The notes under the pieces are model-generated. The model was given only the letters and a program-made list of their open reading frames with translations, was not told the DNA's origin and ran no database searches. Below are positions 19,935 to 32,200 of a stretch of 64,000 nucleotides of DNA, in pieces (within the stretch, counting starts at the first letter, position 1; each line of letters starts with the position of its first letter). The stretch spans positions 41,132,039-41,196,038 of the forward strand of contig OX465282.1 in NCBI GenBank assembly GCA_949987705.1, written 5' to 3'. Made by a program: the position numbers and the translations under genes. This DNA is from Thereva unica (lineage: Eukaryota; Arthropoda; Insecta; Diptera; Therevidae).

Positions 19935-20170
19935 ATAATTAATAAAGTGAAGATCAACAAAACCACGTCTTTACTCCATGAACTCTTACTCAACTCAGCA
20001 AGTGTCTCAAACATTAGTGTATTGCTGCACCAAGCACTCTTTCCGTATGTGCATAACAGGCAGTATGTGCATCCGATCATGCAAGTTGATACCAATGTAC
20101 CAATTCTTCTTTGTGGCGACTTGAGGAACAACCCTCGATTTGACTTTTACAAGGCACATTACGCTTGAAA
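19935..20170 (+). pseudogene. Helitron endonuclease module, second half
   Basis: This continues the endonuclease module interrupted at about 15535. The frame ending at 20168 holds LLHELLL, QALFPYV and VPILLCGDLRNN, the last equivalent to the GDFN metal-binding motif of this fold. A stop follows within a few codons of NNPRFDFYKAHYA. The module is degenerate, and no later motif was recognised. Confidence 0.65.
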
Positions 20171-21429
20171 CACTCCCATTCATTTCATACTTTTCCTATC
20201 ATTGACCTATCCTTAACAGAATAACACAGATTGCAAGAAGTTAAATATCAGACATGTATAAAAGCTGTAAATGAATTTGTTACTACACATTGTTACTTGT
20301 AAATAATCTGTTCATTAAAGTAATAAACATATTTGAATTCATTGGTGCAAATAAAAGCTAATATATCAATCAAAATGAATATTTCATTTCACTCCTTTTT
20401 GTATCCATACACAATAATGATAATTTAATATAAATGATTCAATTTTATTCATAAAAGTATGCAATCATTTCATCAATGTTTTCTCATGACGTTGTCACGT
20501 TAAACTATCTGCCGTAAACCCTCTTTACAGGCAACAAATTTTTTTATAAAGAACGTTGTTGGGTATAACCATAAAAACCCATGTGTTATTATTTTTTCCC
20601 CATATAAAAGACATAACAGATTTGTTCGAAAAATACTTGGAAATATTGAAAAATACACATTAATTTTTATAAAAATAACATTTCGTTGTTATTGTAGTTG
20701 GTTTTATTAGCCGCGTTCTTTTTACACCGTGTTCCAGATTAGATCAGCCGAGCATAAAAGAACGGACCTGGATCATGGAAGAAATTTAGTTTTTTTACAG
20801 TAGTTCTGATTTTTGATATGTTCTGTTGCATTGCAATTTATATCAGTCTCTTAAACTTATTAAAAATATTCCTGATTTAAAAAGGATTTAAAAAATGTTT
20901 AATTGACTTCCAAAATTAACAAAAGGCAACTTTGTGCATGTTTAGACGGTTCGCTTTGTCTCTCCTTTTGGGGCGCCCCAATGCGAAAATTTGTTTAGAC
21001 GCTTCGCTTTGAGTCCAGTCGCTTTTACCCGGTGTCTCCACGAGACAGAAATCTTTCAGATACCTGTGCTGGCATTTCCAGATTGCCTGAAAATGTTTCG
21101 TGGAGACTACTATGGCAGGACAGAAACATATGGCAAGACGGCTACGTCTTGAAACATGTTTTGGCATTGCCGTCTTGACATCTTTCAAATTTTTCGAAAA
21201 TTAAAATGGCGGGAATTGAAGTTTGATACACAAGCAATTGTTAGCAGTATTAAATATATTATAAAATTAGTGAAAATAATGAAATAAAATAATAATGGAA
21301 TTTTTTTAATAAATTTGCTTTGTTTGTACTCATTATAAATACTTTCCCCGATGATATTTTTTTTATGTGGTAAATACAAGCTTAGGAATCACCATTTGTA
21401 CTACATGTCTGTCATGTCGTCCAAGTCAT
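20171..21429. other. Non-coding stretch with small inverted repeats
   Basis: No gene supported. GACGTTGTCACGTTAAA at 20488-20504 is an inverted relative of the motif at 9721 and may mark the right part of the Helitron. A small foldback pairs GTCTCCACGA at about 21037 with TCGTGGAGAC at about 21098-21107. CAAGACGGC at about 21134 pairs with GCCGTCTTG at about 21170. TTTAGACG-TTCGCTTTG occurs twice (about 20940 and 20993). Confidence 0.5.
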
Positions 21430-24150
21430 GGTCAGTGTCTAGTAGTAAGCTTGATTTGAAGGATACAGGAGAAAGGATAGGTTAGGGGTCTGGAGGGTGC
21501 GTGAGTAGATGTCGATGAACCTTGCGTTTGAACTCTAAGTCTAATCTAACACTAAGATATTATATGAGTTCGGAAACACCGACTGCGGAAGAGTTCCACA
21601 ATCGAGTTGTTCAATTAACAAACGAACTACTAAAACGTAATGTGCGTGAAGAGGAGGGCTGTAGCGTATGGGGGTGAGACGAGTTGGCTAGTCTTGTGTT
21701 GCGGGAAAAAATTCGCCGTGTAGGCAGGAGGTTTCTGATTTCAGTGGAACAGTCGCTATGGTAATAGCGGTAAAATTTGCTAAGGGCTGCTACATTCCTG
21801 CGATGGGTTAAAGGGTCGATGGAGGAGCAAAGGGTGCTATCGCCAATGAGTTTGATGGCGTGGTTATGCACCTTGTCCAGCCAAGCCAAGGTGGTTTTTG
21901 AGGCACCCGCCCAGATATACGAGTTGTATTCAAGGCGGGGCCGAATGAAGGACTTGTAGATTGTAGCCAGAGCAGTTGGCTGAAGAAGGAATTCTCTTGA
22001 GGAAACCCAGGCATTGGGAAGCTTGTTTGGCGATTTGGAATATGTGATTATTCCATCGCAGATCTGAAGATAAGGTTACGCCTAGGATGTTTAGAGATGG
22101 GTCAGCCATTACATTCTTTTTGTCCCCAGAGATAGCGGGACGGGTGGTGCAGGTTTTTGTAGAGATGGGACAGTACTTAGTTTTGGTTGCGTTGAATTCG
22201 ACACGATTCTTGCGGCCCCAAGCAAGAATAAGTTCAATGTCCCCGTTAATAGAATTGGACATGAGTTCACGGTCTACGGGACAAGGTCTGGCACGTGCTT
22301 GTCCTATATTATCGAAGGTGTGGGAGTAACGCAGAGTACCGTCATCGGCAAAACTGTGAAGAGGGTTGGAGGGGATTGAGAGCGGGTCATTAATGAATAT
22401 AAGAAAGAGGGCAGGCGAGAGAATCGAGCCTTGGGGAACGCCGGCCGAGATGGAATGAGGGTTGGATTCGACGCCATCCAACACTACCATGATTGAACGG
22501 CTGGAAAGAAAGCTCTCAATCCAGTTCCTTAGAACTGAGTCGATACCAATAGCTTGGAGTTTAAGCAGCAGAGCGGGATGCCATATTCTGTCGAAAGCCT
22601 TGGATATATCTAGAGCAACCAAACCAGATTCACCGAAGCAATGGATGTTTTGGTTGAGAGCCTCAGTTAGACACACAAGAAGGTCGCCAGTAGATCTTTT
22701 CTGTCTAAAGCCGTACTGCCTGTCGTGTAAAATTTGGTTGGATTCCAGATATTTCATCAACCTTTGATTGATTATTATCTCCATGATTTTGGAGAGAACA
22801 GAAGTAATTGCTATTGGGCGGTAGTTTAAAGGGTCGCTGGCTTCACCTTTTTTGGGAATGGGCTGACCATGAGCTAGTTTCCAAGAGTTGGGATAAACTC
22901 CGGAGAAGTATGACAAGGCGAAAAGTTTGCGCAGAGGTTTAGCCAAAGGTGAGACACATTTGTTAAGTACCATAGGGGGAATATTGTGTGGGCCAGTGGA
23001 TTTATTGGTGTCGAGTTCTTTGAGACATTTATACACCTAGCGCGTTCTGAAGAAGATTCCGTCCATTGAATGGGCGTTGCGCTCGAGGACCGGTGATGAC
23101 GTATCAGCTTCGGGTAGAGAAGAATTTGAGGCAAACAGAGTTGCCGATAAATCGGCGTTGGATTTGCTTTCTGTTATCACCTCCTCCCCATTGATAAATG
23201 GAGGGATTGCGGAAGATGTAAAATTCTTTTTGATGGAAGTTACCAAAGACCAGAAGTTTTTGCTGCCTACGCGTGTATTGAGGATCTTACTTCGCATCTT
23301 GTCGTCAAATGACGTTTTGACCTTCCTGATGATGGAATTACAGGAGTTTCTCGATATCACATATTCACGCCGAATTGAGTCATTTGGGGAACATTTGTAC
23401 ACTCTATAGGCGGCTTCCTTAGCTTTTATTGCGTTCTTACACTCCCCATTAAACCATCTATTTGGCCTAGGCTTTATAGACTTAGTAGAATGAGGAATGA
23501 TCAAACACATTCCTGCCCGTATTATTTTGGTAATACAGAGCGCAGCATAGTTCGGAACTGTGCCGGTTGGAGTGGAGGATGGATATGGGAAATTGGCACT
23601 GATTAGTTTGTGGTCCAAGTTGCCAAGAGGTGAGCTCACCTCGACGGAATATCGAGTTGGATGCGAAGTGAGAAATAGGTCAAGCAGATGAGCTCCGTGA
23701 CCTGAAACATCCGGAATTCGTGTCGGACAATTTACAATAAAATCACCCGCAACAATAATTTCACTCTCCGGATGGGAAAGTAAAAATTCGGAGATTCGTT
23801 CTGATATAGCATCGAAGGCTAACGTCGAGGCTTCATTACTTATATTAGGACTTCTGTAAAGAAAACAGAAGAATATGACGTGGCTACGAAGGATTATTTT
23901 AACCCATATGTAAGTCAGAAGATGTACTATTGCACACCTTCTGGAGAGCCATTCCTAACATACATGGCAACACCCCTATGGTCAGAGAAACTGTGCACTA
24001 AGCTATACCCAGTCACATGAAATCGATCAAGATCAGAATCGGTGACTTGAGTCTCACTTAGTGCGAGAGTGGCCGGGGCATGGATATGTAGGTGGCACAT
24101 CGCGTGAGAGAAGTTCGAAAGGAGACCCCTAATATTATAAAAAAACAATA
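21430..24150 (-). pseudogene. Decayed non-LTR element B (endonuclease and reverse transcriptase)
   Basis: A Jockey-group ORF2 broken into several frames. From the 5' end: FFYNIRGLLSNFSHAMCHL and LALSETQVTDSDLDRF (endonuclease start, 24148-23927); a gap without open frame (23640-23926); NLDHKLISANFPYP and the linker to reverse transcriptase (23639-23037); LNYRPIAITSVLSKIMEIII, ALDISKAFDRIWHPALL, SAGVPQGSILSPALF and the catalytic SFADDGTLRY (23036-21930); then the C-terminal LDKVHNHAIKLIGD and LTHRRNVAALSKFYRYYHSD (21889-21611). A stop at about 23037 and a frame change near 21930 show decay. A 3' tail follows to about 21430. The flanking 24151-24260 may be 5' remnant. Confidence 0.88.
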
Positions 24151-25772
24151 GAAAAATGTTTGTTTTTCTTTAGGGGCCTCTACGACGCAAGGTCCAAGGT
24201 CCTCATTTGTGGCTGACTTCGCCGGCAATGCAACCATCGGGGCTAACGGGAACAATCCTGTTGCAGTGTTATGCCTGCTAAAACAAGACGATTCCGATCA
24301 GCTGGCCGAAAAAAGGTGCTGCAGCGCCGGGGATGTCTAGCTCGGAGTGCGGGGAAGTGAAAAAACGGGAAAAACTTACTTGCCGTCCGTCAGTATGTTG
24401 ATATAAGGTCCCGTGAGGTGATCTTCACTGTATGTTTTTTAAGTCCACTGCACTAATTTGGTTTTATGAGCACTTATTTGATGTTTGTTATTTTTGTTTA
24501 TTTAATAATGAATTGAAGTTACGGAAGAATTATTTCGATGATTTATTTCAGAACCGGGATATTTTTTTTCTTTTGAAGGCGGTTAGAGTGGACTGGCGAC
24601 GAGACTCGCCCGCACTCTCTGCAGGCTCAGTCCAGACTCTGACATATCAATGACTTTCACCTTGGAATAGAGAACTACAGGAAAGGCCTTCGTGTGTATA
24701 ATCCCTGTATGTGAGTGTAGTGAAATCTGGGGGTTAGTCAACTGTCAAACTGGGTTAGTTAGCTGCTTGTGTTCCCGCGTGGAATACTTTTTTAAGCCAA
24801 TTTTTTTTTTATAAAGTTATCCGAAATCTTATTATCAAAACTAACTTAAAAAAAGAAAGAAAGTATAAAGAATAGTTTAAAGTATAATGAAAGTTCTAGT
24901 GAGTGAGTTTTCTGTGAAAAAAAGAACAATGAAGTGTGCAGTTTGCTAATGCAGGAATAAATGGAAATATGCACGAGAAAAATCGTTCTTCAGGTGAATG
25001 TGCTAAATAAAATAGTGCTTAAACACACATATTAGATATTTACATTAATAAATATATGAATCACTGTGATAAATTGTCCAAATAATGGTGTTATTTTGGA
25101 ACACAATAACGAGCGTTTTGAATGGACTATGGACGTATTTGAATGGAGTTTTACTTTGGGTTGAAGATCCGGGAGTGAAACTCCGCTTATAAACGTAGTA
25201 ATTTTTCAGCAATGTGTGTGTGTCGGCAACACTGGCTAAACGACATTGCTCAAAATTCAGCATTTTTTCCATCAATATGTTCAAACCTGCCGGCAACATA
25301 TCCGTATAGCCGACGATACCGGCCATATTACAATTACTGGCCGGATGTTGCTTTTGATATAGAGCGAAAATATTTAAACATTTCCAGCTATTTGAAAATG
25401 ATTCCAAAATTTTCTTTTCTATGAAAGCGTATGATAAGTAGAATACAATAAGCAATGTAGTATACAAATATATCTTTAGATCCATGGCGGCCGTCTCAAG
25501 AGTTCGGGGTACCACTTTAAAGAGGCCGGATTACCACTTTCTTCACAATCCCCTCAACATGGGTATCAAATGAAAGGGTATGATAAGTAGAATACAATAA
25601 GCAATGTAGTAGACTCAATATACCGATTCATGGCGGCCGACGCAAGACCCATGTTCTTTAAGGCATTTCATCTGTGTAAAATTCATATCTCGAAAAATAT
25701 TAAGTCAATGGATGGTTTTTATTGTTTACTATTGACTTATGGGTGCAGCGTAGGCGCACCGGGTCCCAGCTA

Positions 25773-25773
<1 letters not shown>
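24151..25773. other. No supported gene; short direct repeat and possible Helitron 3' end
   Basis: An ORF at 25045-25515 on the minus strand resembles nothing I know, and its hydrophobic start may be chance. A segment of about 40 bp (TATGATAAGTAGAATACAAT onward) is repeated at about 25427 and 25578, each followed by a diverged CATGGCGGCCG stretch. The end at 25735-25773, GGCGCACCGGGTCCCAGCTAGT, has a CTAG-T terminus next to an (AT) array, which is Helitron-like but unproven. Confidence 0.4.

Positions 25774-25819
<46 letters not shown>
25774..25819. repeat. (AT)n microsatellite
   Basis: Uninterrupted AT array of about 46 bp between the CCCAGCTAGT end and the 3' side of non-LTR element C. Confidence 0.95.
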
Positions 25820-25822
<3 letters not shown>

Positions 25823-27928
25823 TTTCCCTTCTAACACAGAAGGCGCACTTCCCAGCAGGGCTGAGAAATATTTACCACTGCTACAAGATCGAAAACATTA
25901 AACAGAGAAGCATGCAAAACTAAAAAGGGAGTGAGGCACGCAGAGAGTCACGGCCCATTGAGAAGGGCCCTTTTAAGGACAACTTCACTGGTTAGCAAGC
26001 TAAACACACTCCTATTGTTGTTAGTATTTATAAGCATGCGATTAACGGGTTCGAACATGCCAAAATTGGTGTTAGAGGAATTAATGTGCAAGAGAGGTTC
26101 ACCTCTCAGGTTGTAGTTATTCACTCTAAATGACGCGCGGTTTCTTAAGAAACCAGAATCCACCTTGTCATTCATCAGTCGATGAACGAATATAACGTCA
26201 GCGACCTCACGGCGCTTATGGAGGGAGCTTAAGTTGAGCAATTTAAGTCTGTTCTCATAAGGCGGAAGAGCGAGTGGGTCATCCGACGGGAGGTGGCTGT
26301 GTGCAAACCGGACGAACTTCCTTTGAACCGATTCGATTCTACTAACATGGGAGGAGTAGTAAGGAGACCATACCTGGGAAGCGTAGTCAAGCAAAGGCCT
26401 AACCAAAGATACGTACAGGTGTTAAGTGACGAGGGGGTTGTTGAACTCTTTGGACCATCTTCTTATAAATCCCAGGACGGAATTGCCCCTGGAGGAGATA
26501 TAATATATGTGGGTGGAGAAATCCAACTTACTTTCTAACCTAACCCCAAGATCGATTACAGATTCAGTACGGGAGACCTTGTTGTCAAGGAAAGTATAGT
26601 CATAAGTTATAACACCACTTTTCCTACAAAAAGTCATGATCTCGCATTTCCTAATATTTACTAATAAGGTTGTTGTTGGAACACCAAGAATACAAGGTGT
26701 TTAGATCTGCTTGCAGAAATTTGCAATCCTCTATACTCCTTATGTGGCGATACAGTTTGATGTCATCAGCGTAAATAAGGATTTTACAGTGCCTTAGCAG
26801 GGTAACAATATCGTCAATTGATAAAATAAAAAGAAGAGGGCCAAGATGACTACCTTGCGGGACTCCAGAGGACGCTTCGATGTTCTTCGATTTGACTCCG
26901 CGGAATAGAACCTGGTAGGTTCTATCGGCTAAGTACGACTGGAACCAATCCACAAGGGCATGCGGAAAGCCTAATTTCTTTAGTTTAAGAACTATAATAG
27001 AGTGGGAGAGCTTGTCGAAAGCCTTACTAAAATCTGTATAGACACAGTCAGTTTGGCAGCCAGTCAGACAAAGCCTCTAATTGTGTGTGAAGAGAACTCC
27101 AGTAAATTAGTAGTAGTGGAACGGGCTGCAAGAAAACCATGTTGGTTTGTTGAGATAAGCCTCTTGCAGATAGGGGCAGAATAAATAATAGATTCGAAGA
27201 GTTTTGGTATAGACGATAACTTCGCAATTGGCCTATAATTAGATATTTCGTTTTTACAGCCTTTCTTATAAAAGAGTTCTTCCATAAAGTTGGGAAGCAC
27301 CCTTTATTTAGGGATTTTCGAAATAAACAAAGAAGAGGAGACAGTAGGGCCCCTACACAGGATTTTAGAACAGCTGGAGGGACTCCATCAGGGCCGGACG
27401 AAAAATCTTGTGGAAGTTCATTTATATGTTTCGAGATATCATCCCTGGTTATAGACAGGGAAAAGTTTTGAGCCGTTTGGATTGCATTGATATGTCGAAA
27501 ATTGTCTTCATCTGGTTGGAATACAGAGGACGAGAAAGATTTGAGGAAGAACGATGCAAAATTTTCACAAATTTCGGCTGGATTAGAACTAAGGGAGTTC
27601 TCGTGTTGATAAATTGTTGTTGTTGTTTTTCTTTGTGTTGATAAATTGAAAGAATGCTCTGGGATCACCATACACTTTACCTTCCATGTTTCTGAGGTAC
27701 TCTTTATAGAGGGTTTCGGAGAGAGCATGAAATTGGTCATAGCAATTGAGAAATGCATCGAAACTCGCAGTGTCTTTCTTCTTCAGGTAGGTTTTCCAGA
27801 GTTTATTCTTCAGGTTTTTGGTACGTCTCAACTCGTTGTTGTACCACGGTGGAGATGATCTGGACGATTTTAACGGCTCGATAGGTACACAGGATGCGAA
27901 AGTTTCATACAGGATGGAGTAAAATCTG

Positions 27929-28423
27929 GGGTCTGTTCAAGATTTCTGCTACAGCAGCTTTTAGCAGCTATTGTCATGCTTTTCCTGTTCAAAACAGCAA
28001 AAAAGCTGCTAACGAAGCTGCTATTTTTGTGTTCAAGATTCGAGAAAAGCTGCTAATTTAGCTGCTTTTTGTTGCTCGCAATTTCGACTGCAAGCATGAA
28101 AGCAGCTACGTAAATCATACATGTGTGTGTAAATGTCATTGGTTGTTTTGCCAAAATGACTGACTTGAGTGAGGTTTTGTTGACATTAATACATATTAAA
28201 TAATAAATTTAGGGATTGCAACTGCACGGCCAGGCTTTTTTCTAATTGTAGGGACAGGAATAGTTGACTGCAAGAAATACTCATACACATACATTACACA
28301 AAGCTATGCTAGCAGCTTTTTTGCGTTCAAGATATCACAGCAGCTTTTTCTTGCTTTGATGTAATTTGACAGTTTAAAAATTCTGCTACTAAAGCTGCTA
28401 TGGCAGAAATCTTGAACAGACCC
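27929..28423. mobile_element. PIF/Harbinger-like MITE, 495 bp, CTG target duplication
   Basis: The ends GGGTCTGTTCAAGATTTCTG and its mirror CAGAAATCTTGAACAGACCC are near-perfect inverted repeats. CTG occurs at 27926-27928 and 28424-28426. A 3-bp duplication of the CWG/TWA type with GGG...CCC ends is characteristic of PIF/Harbinger. The interior has many AGCAGC/GCTGCT words and several copies of TTCAAGAT, possibly transposase binding sites. No coding capacity. Confidence 0.85.
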
Positions 28424-29014
28424 CTGGCTACATCGACATCCAACTCATTAGGTGAGAGCAACCAATTGAAATTGACCGAAGTGAGCTTGGATGACAGTTC
28501 CTCAAGGTTGGCTTTGTTAAAGTTAAAGGTTAAGGTTGTCTCCTCTGGGATTGGCTTATTGTTAAAGACAGAACAATAGCTCAGTAGGAGGTAGGAGAGG
28601 AGAGTGATAATTATCGACAGGTGACAAGACAATTGAGCTAGGCTCAACATTCATGTTGTCTGAGTCGGAAAAGAATACAAGATCTAACCGCCTTCCTAAA
28701 ATATTATTCACACCGCTCATTTGCCACAAGCCGCAGGAAAATAAGGAATTCAGAAAGCTGGATTCCCTAGAGTTAAGGTTGTTTCCAGGAAGGTAGTTAT
28801 CGTTATCATCGCAAGATACCCATTTAACATTGGGTAAGTTAAAATCACCAAAAAGTAGGAGTTCATCTTTGGAATCCATCATATCTTGGATATGATTTAT
28901 GGAAGTGATTAGAATATCATAGAGATTTTGACCTCTATCGTCAAGAGTGCTGAACATATCTGGTGGGATGTAACAGCAGATTAAAAATAAGTTGTTATGA
29001 ACAAGGGAGACTTT

Positions 29015-29351
29015 AGGCCCCCATCCACGGTCAAACAAATCGTCAAATTCCTGGCCAACATCGAAAAAATTGCAAGTGTGCGTGTATAAAATACAAGTTT
29101 TCGAAGTTGGCCGCTGTTTGAAGAAAATACTCGTCTGGTTTAATATTTCCTTCAAACAGCTTAAATGTGTGTGTGAGTTTTGCCTGTGTGCCATGTAAAG
29201 TTCGCTTTGTTTACAGTAGATTATATGAAATGTCGCTCGGGATGTTTGAAGAAAGTTTTCCTCGTTGATGGCCAAAAATGTCAAAGCATAAATGTGTGCG
29301 CTGTTTGTCGAAAATTGGTTTGACGATTTGTTTGACCGTGGATGGGGGCCT
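29015..29351. mobile_element. MITE, 337 bp, 33-bp perfect inverted ends
   Basis: 29015-29047 (AGGCCCCCATCCACGGTCAA...) is the exact reverse complement of 29319-29351. TTT flanks both sides (29012-29014 and 29352-29354). Removing the element and one TTT rejoins the endonuclease frame of element C. The 3-bp duplication again suggests PIF/Harbinger, with less certainty than for the neighbouring MITE. Confidence 0.85.
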
Positions 29352-30270
29352 TTTGAGAGCGAGGACCTCAATGTCTAAAGTGTTGGAAAAATCAGGAAGC
29401 GTTATTAAGCAACAGTTGAGAAGGTTACTACATGCAAGTAGTACACCACCTCCACGAGCCTCCGAGTCAATATATCTATCCCTCCGAAAAACTTGGAAGG
29501 AAGAGTCGAAAAGTTCGGCATTAAGAATCCCACTGTATAGCCATGTTTTTGTAAAAGCGATTATATCGAAATCGCTGGCCGAAGTCGACAGAAACACATC
29601 TTGGGTTTTGGATCTGATTCCCCTCACGTTTTGGTAATAGAGGGAAAGCGTCTTAAGTTTTTTGAAACATGTAAAGTGTCAGAAATACGCTGTACACGCG
29701 TGCGGGGAATAAAACACTTTGAAAAGGCACCAGGAGGCCAGAACGTCGAGTCTAAAAGCTTTTCAGCGGTGCAGTCAAGACGAAAGACGCAACCGGTTTG
29801 GAAACATTGCTGATCTTCTTGCAGGAAACTGTAGCAGGATTAATAGCTTTAGCCCTTAGGTATTCTTTAATTGCCTCGCACGTGGTTTCAGGGGAGAAAC
29901 GGGAAATGAAAGCATTTCGCGGTCTGGGTACCGTTATCAAACTGGCGCAGGTGTCCGAAGTCTCAGAATCCCCTGTGCCCGACGGTTCTATGACATAAAC
30001 AGAAGAAGTTGTTGCCGGATCCGCTTCTGGGGTATAGTCTGAGCCCATTGCGCATGAGGGGGGGGGACAGAAGAACTAGTGGAGGGGTTTGCAGGGGCGG
30101 CATCCGCAGCGTTGACTTTACGACTGCGTCTGCGTTTAACATGCTAAGTCATTTTCGTAGACCCCGAGAATGAAATTATGATTGTGTTAGTGTGTTGCTC
30201 TGTGCAGTCGAGAATTTTTTGGGATGCACAAGTTACAAACTTCCCGGCGACCCCTTGTCAATAAAACCGG

Positions 30271-30838
30271 TTTATTGGAATTACTGGAAGTGTTGATGGA
30301 AGAAGTATTATGCCGTGTAATTTGCATCAATGCTTGCATATGCAAGAAATTCTGAATTTCATTAAAACAAAATGGCGGAAAGTGGAAAAACCTAAGCAGT
30401 GGAGATTACTTGACGCTGGATTATTTAATTTTATGTGAGTTAACATAAAATTTTTTAAAAGGCAAAAATTGAGACTGTTAACTATTTGTTTATTATTACA
30501 AAATGAGTGAATCATTGAAAATTAGGTCCGAACACAACAACTACTCCTACGCATTTCTTCTAAGAATGAAATTGCAATGCAATAAAATTCCTGCTGATAA
30601 AACTTTGACATGCAATATTTCCAATTGCAATTGCAGACAAATTGATCGTCTGGCTTCCGGGTTTCAGGCATCTTTAAGCCTCAATTATACTGGACGCAAC
30701 GGACTGGATTGGAATGTCAAAATGAGTTTCATAAGACCGGTTCTACACATTCAACTTTGCATTCCACTTTTTGACGTTCAATTCTGTCGCTCGTGTCTAC
30801 ACATTTTCAACTTTTCAAGAAGAAGACTATAATGATAA
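30271..30838. other. No supported gene
   Basis: An open frame at 30503-30832 on the plus strand has no recognised motif and ends in MITE sequence. Nothing else is seen here. Confidence 0.4.
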
Positions 30839-31387
30839 AACTATAATGATCTTAAGACATCATAAGATTCTTCGTCAAATTCTCTTAAGACTGGTTAATT
30901 ATCTGTCAAATCTTAAGCTCAGCTATAATAGCCTTAAGACGTTTTGACATTTGTAAAAGGTAAACAAATCGAGTCTGGGAAACCGTCCAATAAATTAAAA
31001 AATGGAAATTAACAATAGTTTTAATGAAGAACTGATTGAATTAGTTCAAAACTGTTTTTTTATTGTCTCTATTTATTTTTCTTACACAACACGATCTAAG
31101 TTTTTTTTTCACATCTTCTACCAAATTCACTAATAACGCCATATTATAAAATAACTCCAAATTATTCATTTTGCAAAAAAACGTTTTCTGCAACTAGAAA
31201 CACTAAAGAAAATTACACTTTTCTTATGGTTGCTTAAGATTTGTACGCTCGTTACCGTACATTAAAGACTAGACGAAAGATTGGAAAAGTTAACGAAAGA
31301 TTGCTTAAGGCCATTATAGTTGGTATTATGACATTTCATAGGAGCGTAAAAAATCTTAAGGTATCTTAAGACCATTATAGTTAGGGC
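30839..31387 (+). mobile_element. TTAAG-rich MITE, copy A
   Basis: Homologous to copies B and C. The right end is ACCATTATAGTTAGGGC; the left end lacks the terminal GCCCT and instead has a duplicated ACTATAATGAT. It contains many CTTAAG words. It is followed by the spacer TATTA and then copy B in opposite orientation. Confidence 0.85.
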
Positions 31388-31392
31388 TATTA

Positions 31393-31947
31393 GCCCTAAC
31401 TATAATGGTCTTAAGATACCTTAAGATTTTTTACGCTCCTATGAAATGTCATAATACCAACTATAATGGCCTTAAGCAATCTTTCGTTAACTTTTCCAAT
31501 CTTTCGTCAAGTCTTTAATGTACGGTAACGAGCGTACAAATCTTAAGCAATTATAAGAAAAGTGTAATGTTCTTTAGTGTTTCTAGTTGCAGAAAACATT
31601 TTTTTGCAAAATGAATAATTTGGAGTTATTAAATAATTTGGCGTTATTAGTGAAATTGGTAGAAGATGTGAAAAAAAACTTAGATCGTGTTGTGTAAGAA
31701 AAATAAATAGAGACAATAAAAAAAACAGTTTTGAACTAATTCAATCAGTTCTTCATTAAAACTATTATTAATTTCCATTTTTTTAATTTATTGGATGCTT
31801 TCCCAGACTCGATTTGTTTACCTTTTACAAATGTCAAAACGTATTAAGGCTATTATAGCTGAGCTTAAGATTTGACAGATAATTAACCAGTCTTAAGAGA
31901 ATTTGACGAAGAATCTTATGATGTCTTAAGATCATTATAGTTAGGGC
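31393..31947 (-). mobile_element. TTAAG-rich MITE, copy B, inverted
   Basis: A 555-bp copy with both ends (GCCCTAACTATAATGG ... ATCATTATAGTTAGGGC). It is the mirror of copy A, so 30839-31947 forms a 1.1-kb inverted repeat with a 5-bp loop. Confidence 0.87.
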
Positions 31948-32176
31948 TTTAGCTATTGTTGTGTGCTCAAACTGTAATGAAATAAAACGAACTTTTTCAC
32001 TAATATTTATAGTTCGTCTTTTATTTCTATTATATATGTTTGTTCACTTATATTATATTTAATCTAATGATTACGAACGATATTTTTATATATGGAACCG
32101 GCGAGGTGTTTGCACGTATACTCGTGTCACTAGCGAGACAAGAATGCCAGAATGCCGGAAGCTGTTTTTTCTAGTT

Positions 32177-32200
32177 CTAGATCACCGATCGGTGATCTAG
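32177..32200. repeat. 24-bp perfect palindrome
   Basis: The half-site CTAGATCACCGA is followed at once by its exact reverse complement. It lies in the non-coding gap 31948-32300, which holds no gene I can support. Confidence 0.9.

Larger units (their letters stand above)
25870..30270 (-). pseudogene. Decayed non-LTR element C with two MITE insertions
   Basis: Reading on the minus strand: an ORF1 end with a basic KRRRSRK stretch and a C-terminal ISRFSPETTCEAIKEYLR region (about 30150-29700), then an ORF2. The endonuclease starts near 29627 (MRGIRSKTQDVF), is split by the MITE 29015-29351, resumes with LLLFGDFNLPNVKW, and is split again by the MITE 27929-28423. Removing either MITE and one target copy restores reading frame across the junction. 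Reverse transcriptase follows: FSSGPDGVPPAVLKS (27758-27048), SSGVPQGSHLGPLLFILSI and IYADDIKLYRH (26953-26651), and the C-terminal PLLDYASQVWSPYYSSHVSR (26406-25948). Multiple stops and frame changes lie between, and a poly-C slip occurs in ORF1 near 30060. It is an inactive Jockey/CR1-group copy. Confidence 0.88.

Noticed and set aside
25045..25515. 156-aa minus-strand ORF with hydrophobic start
   Set aside because: No motif recognised; contains one of the short direct repeats; nothing supports expression.
30503..30832. 109-aa plus-strand ORF
   Set aside because: No motif recognised and it runs into MITE sequence.
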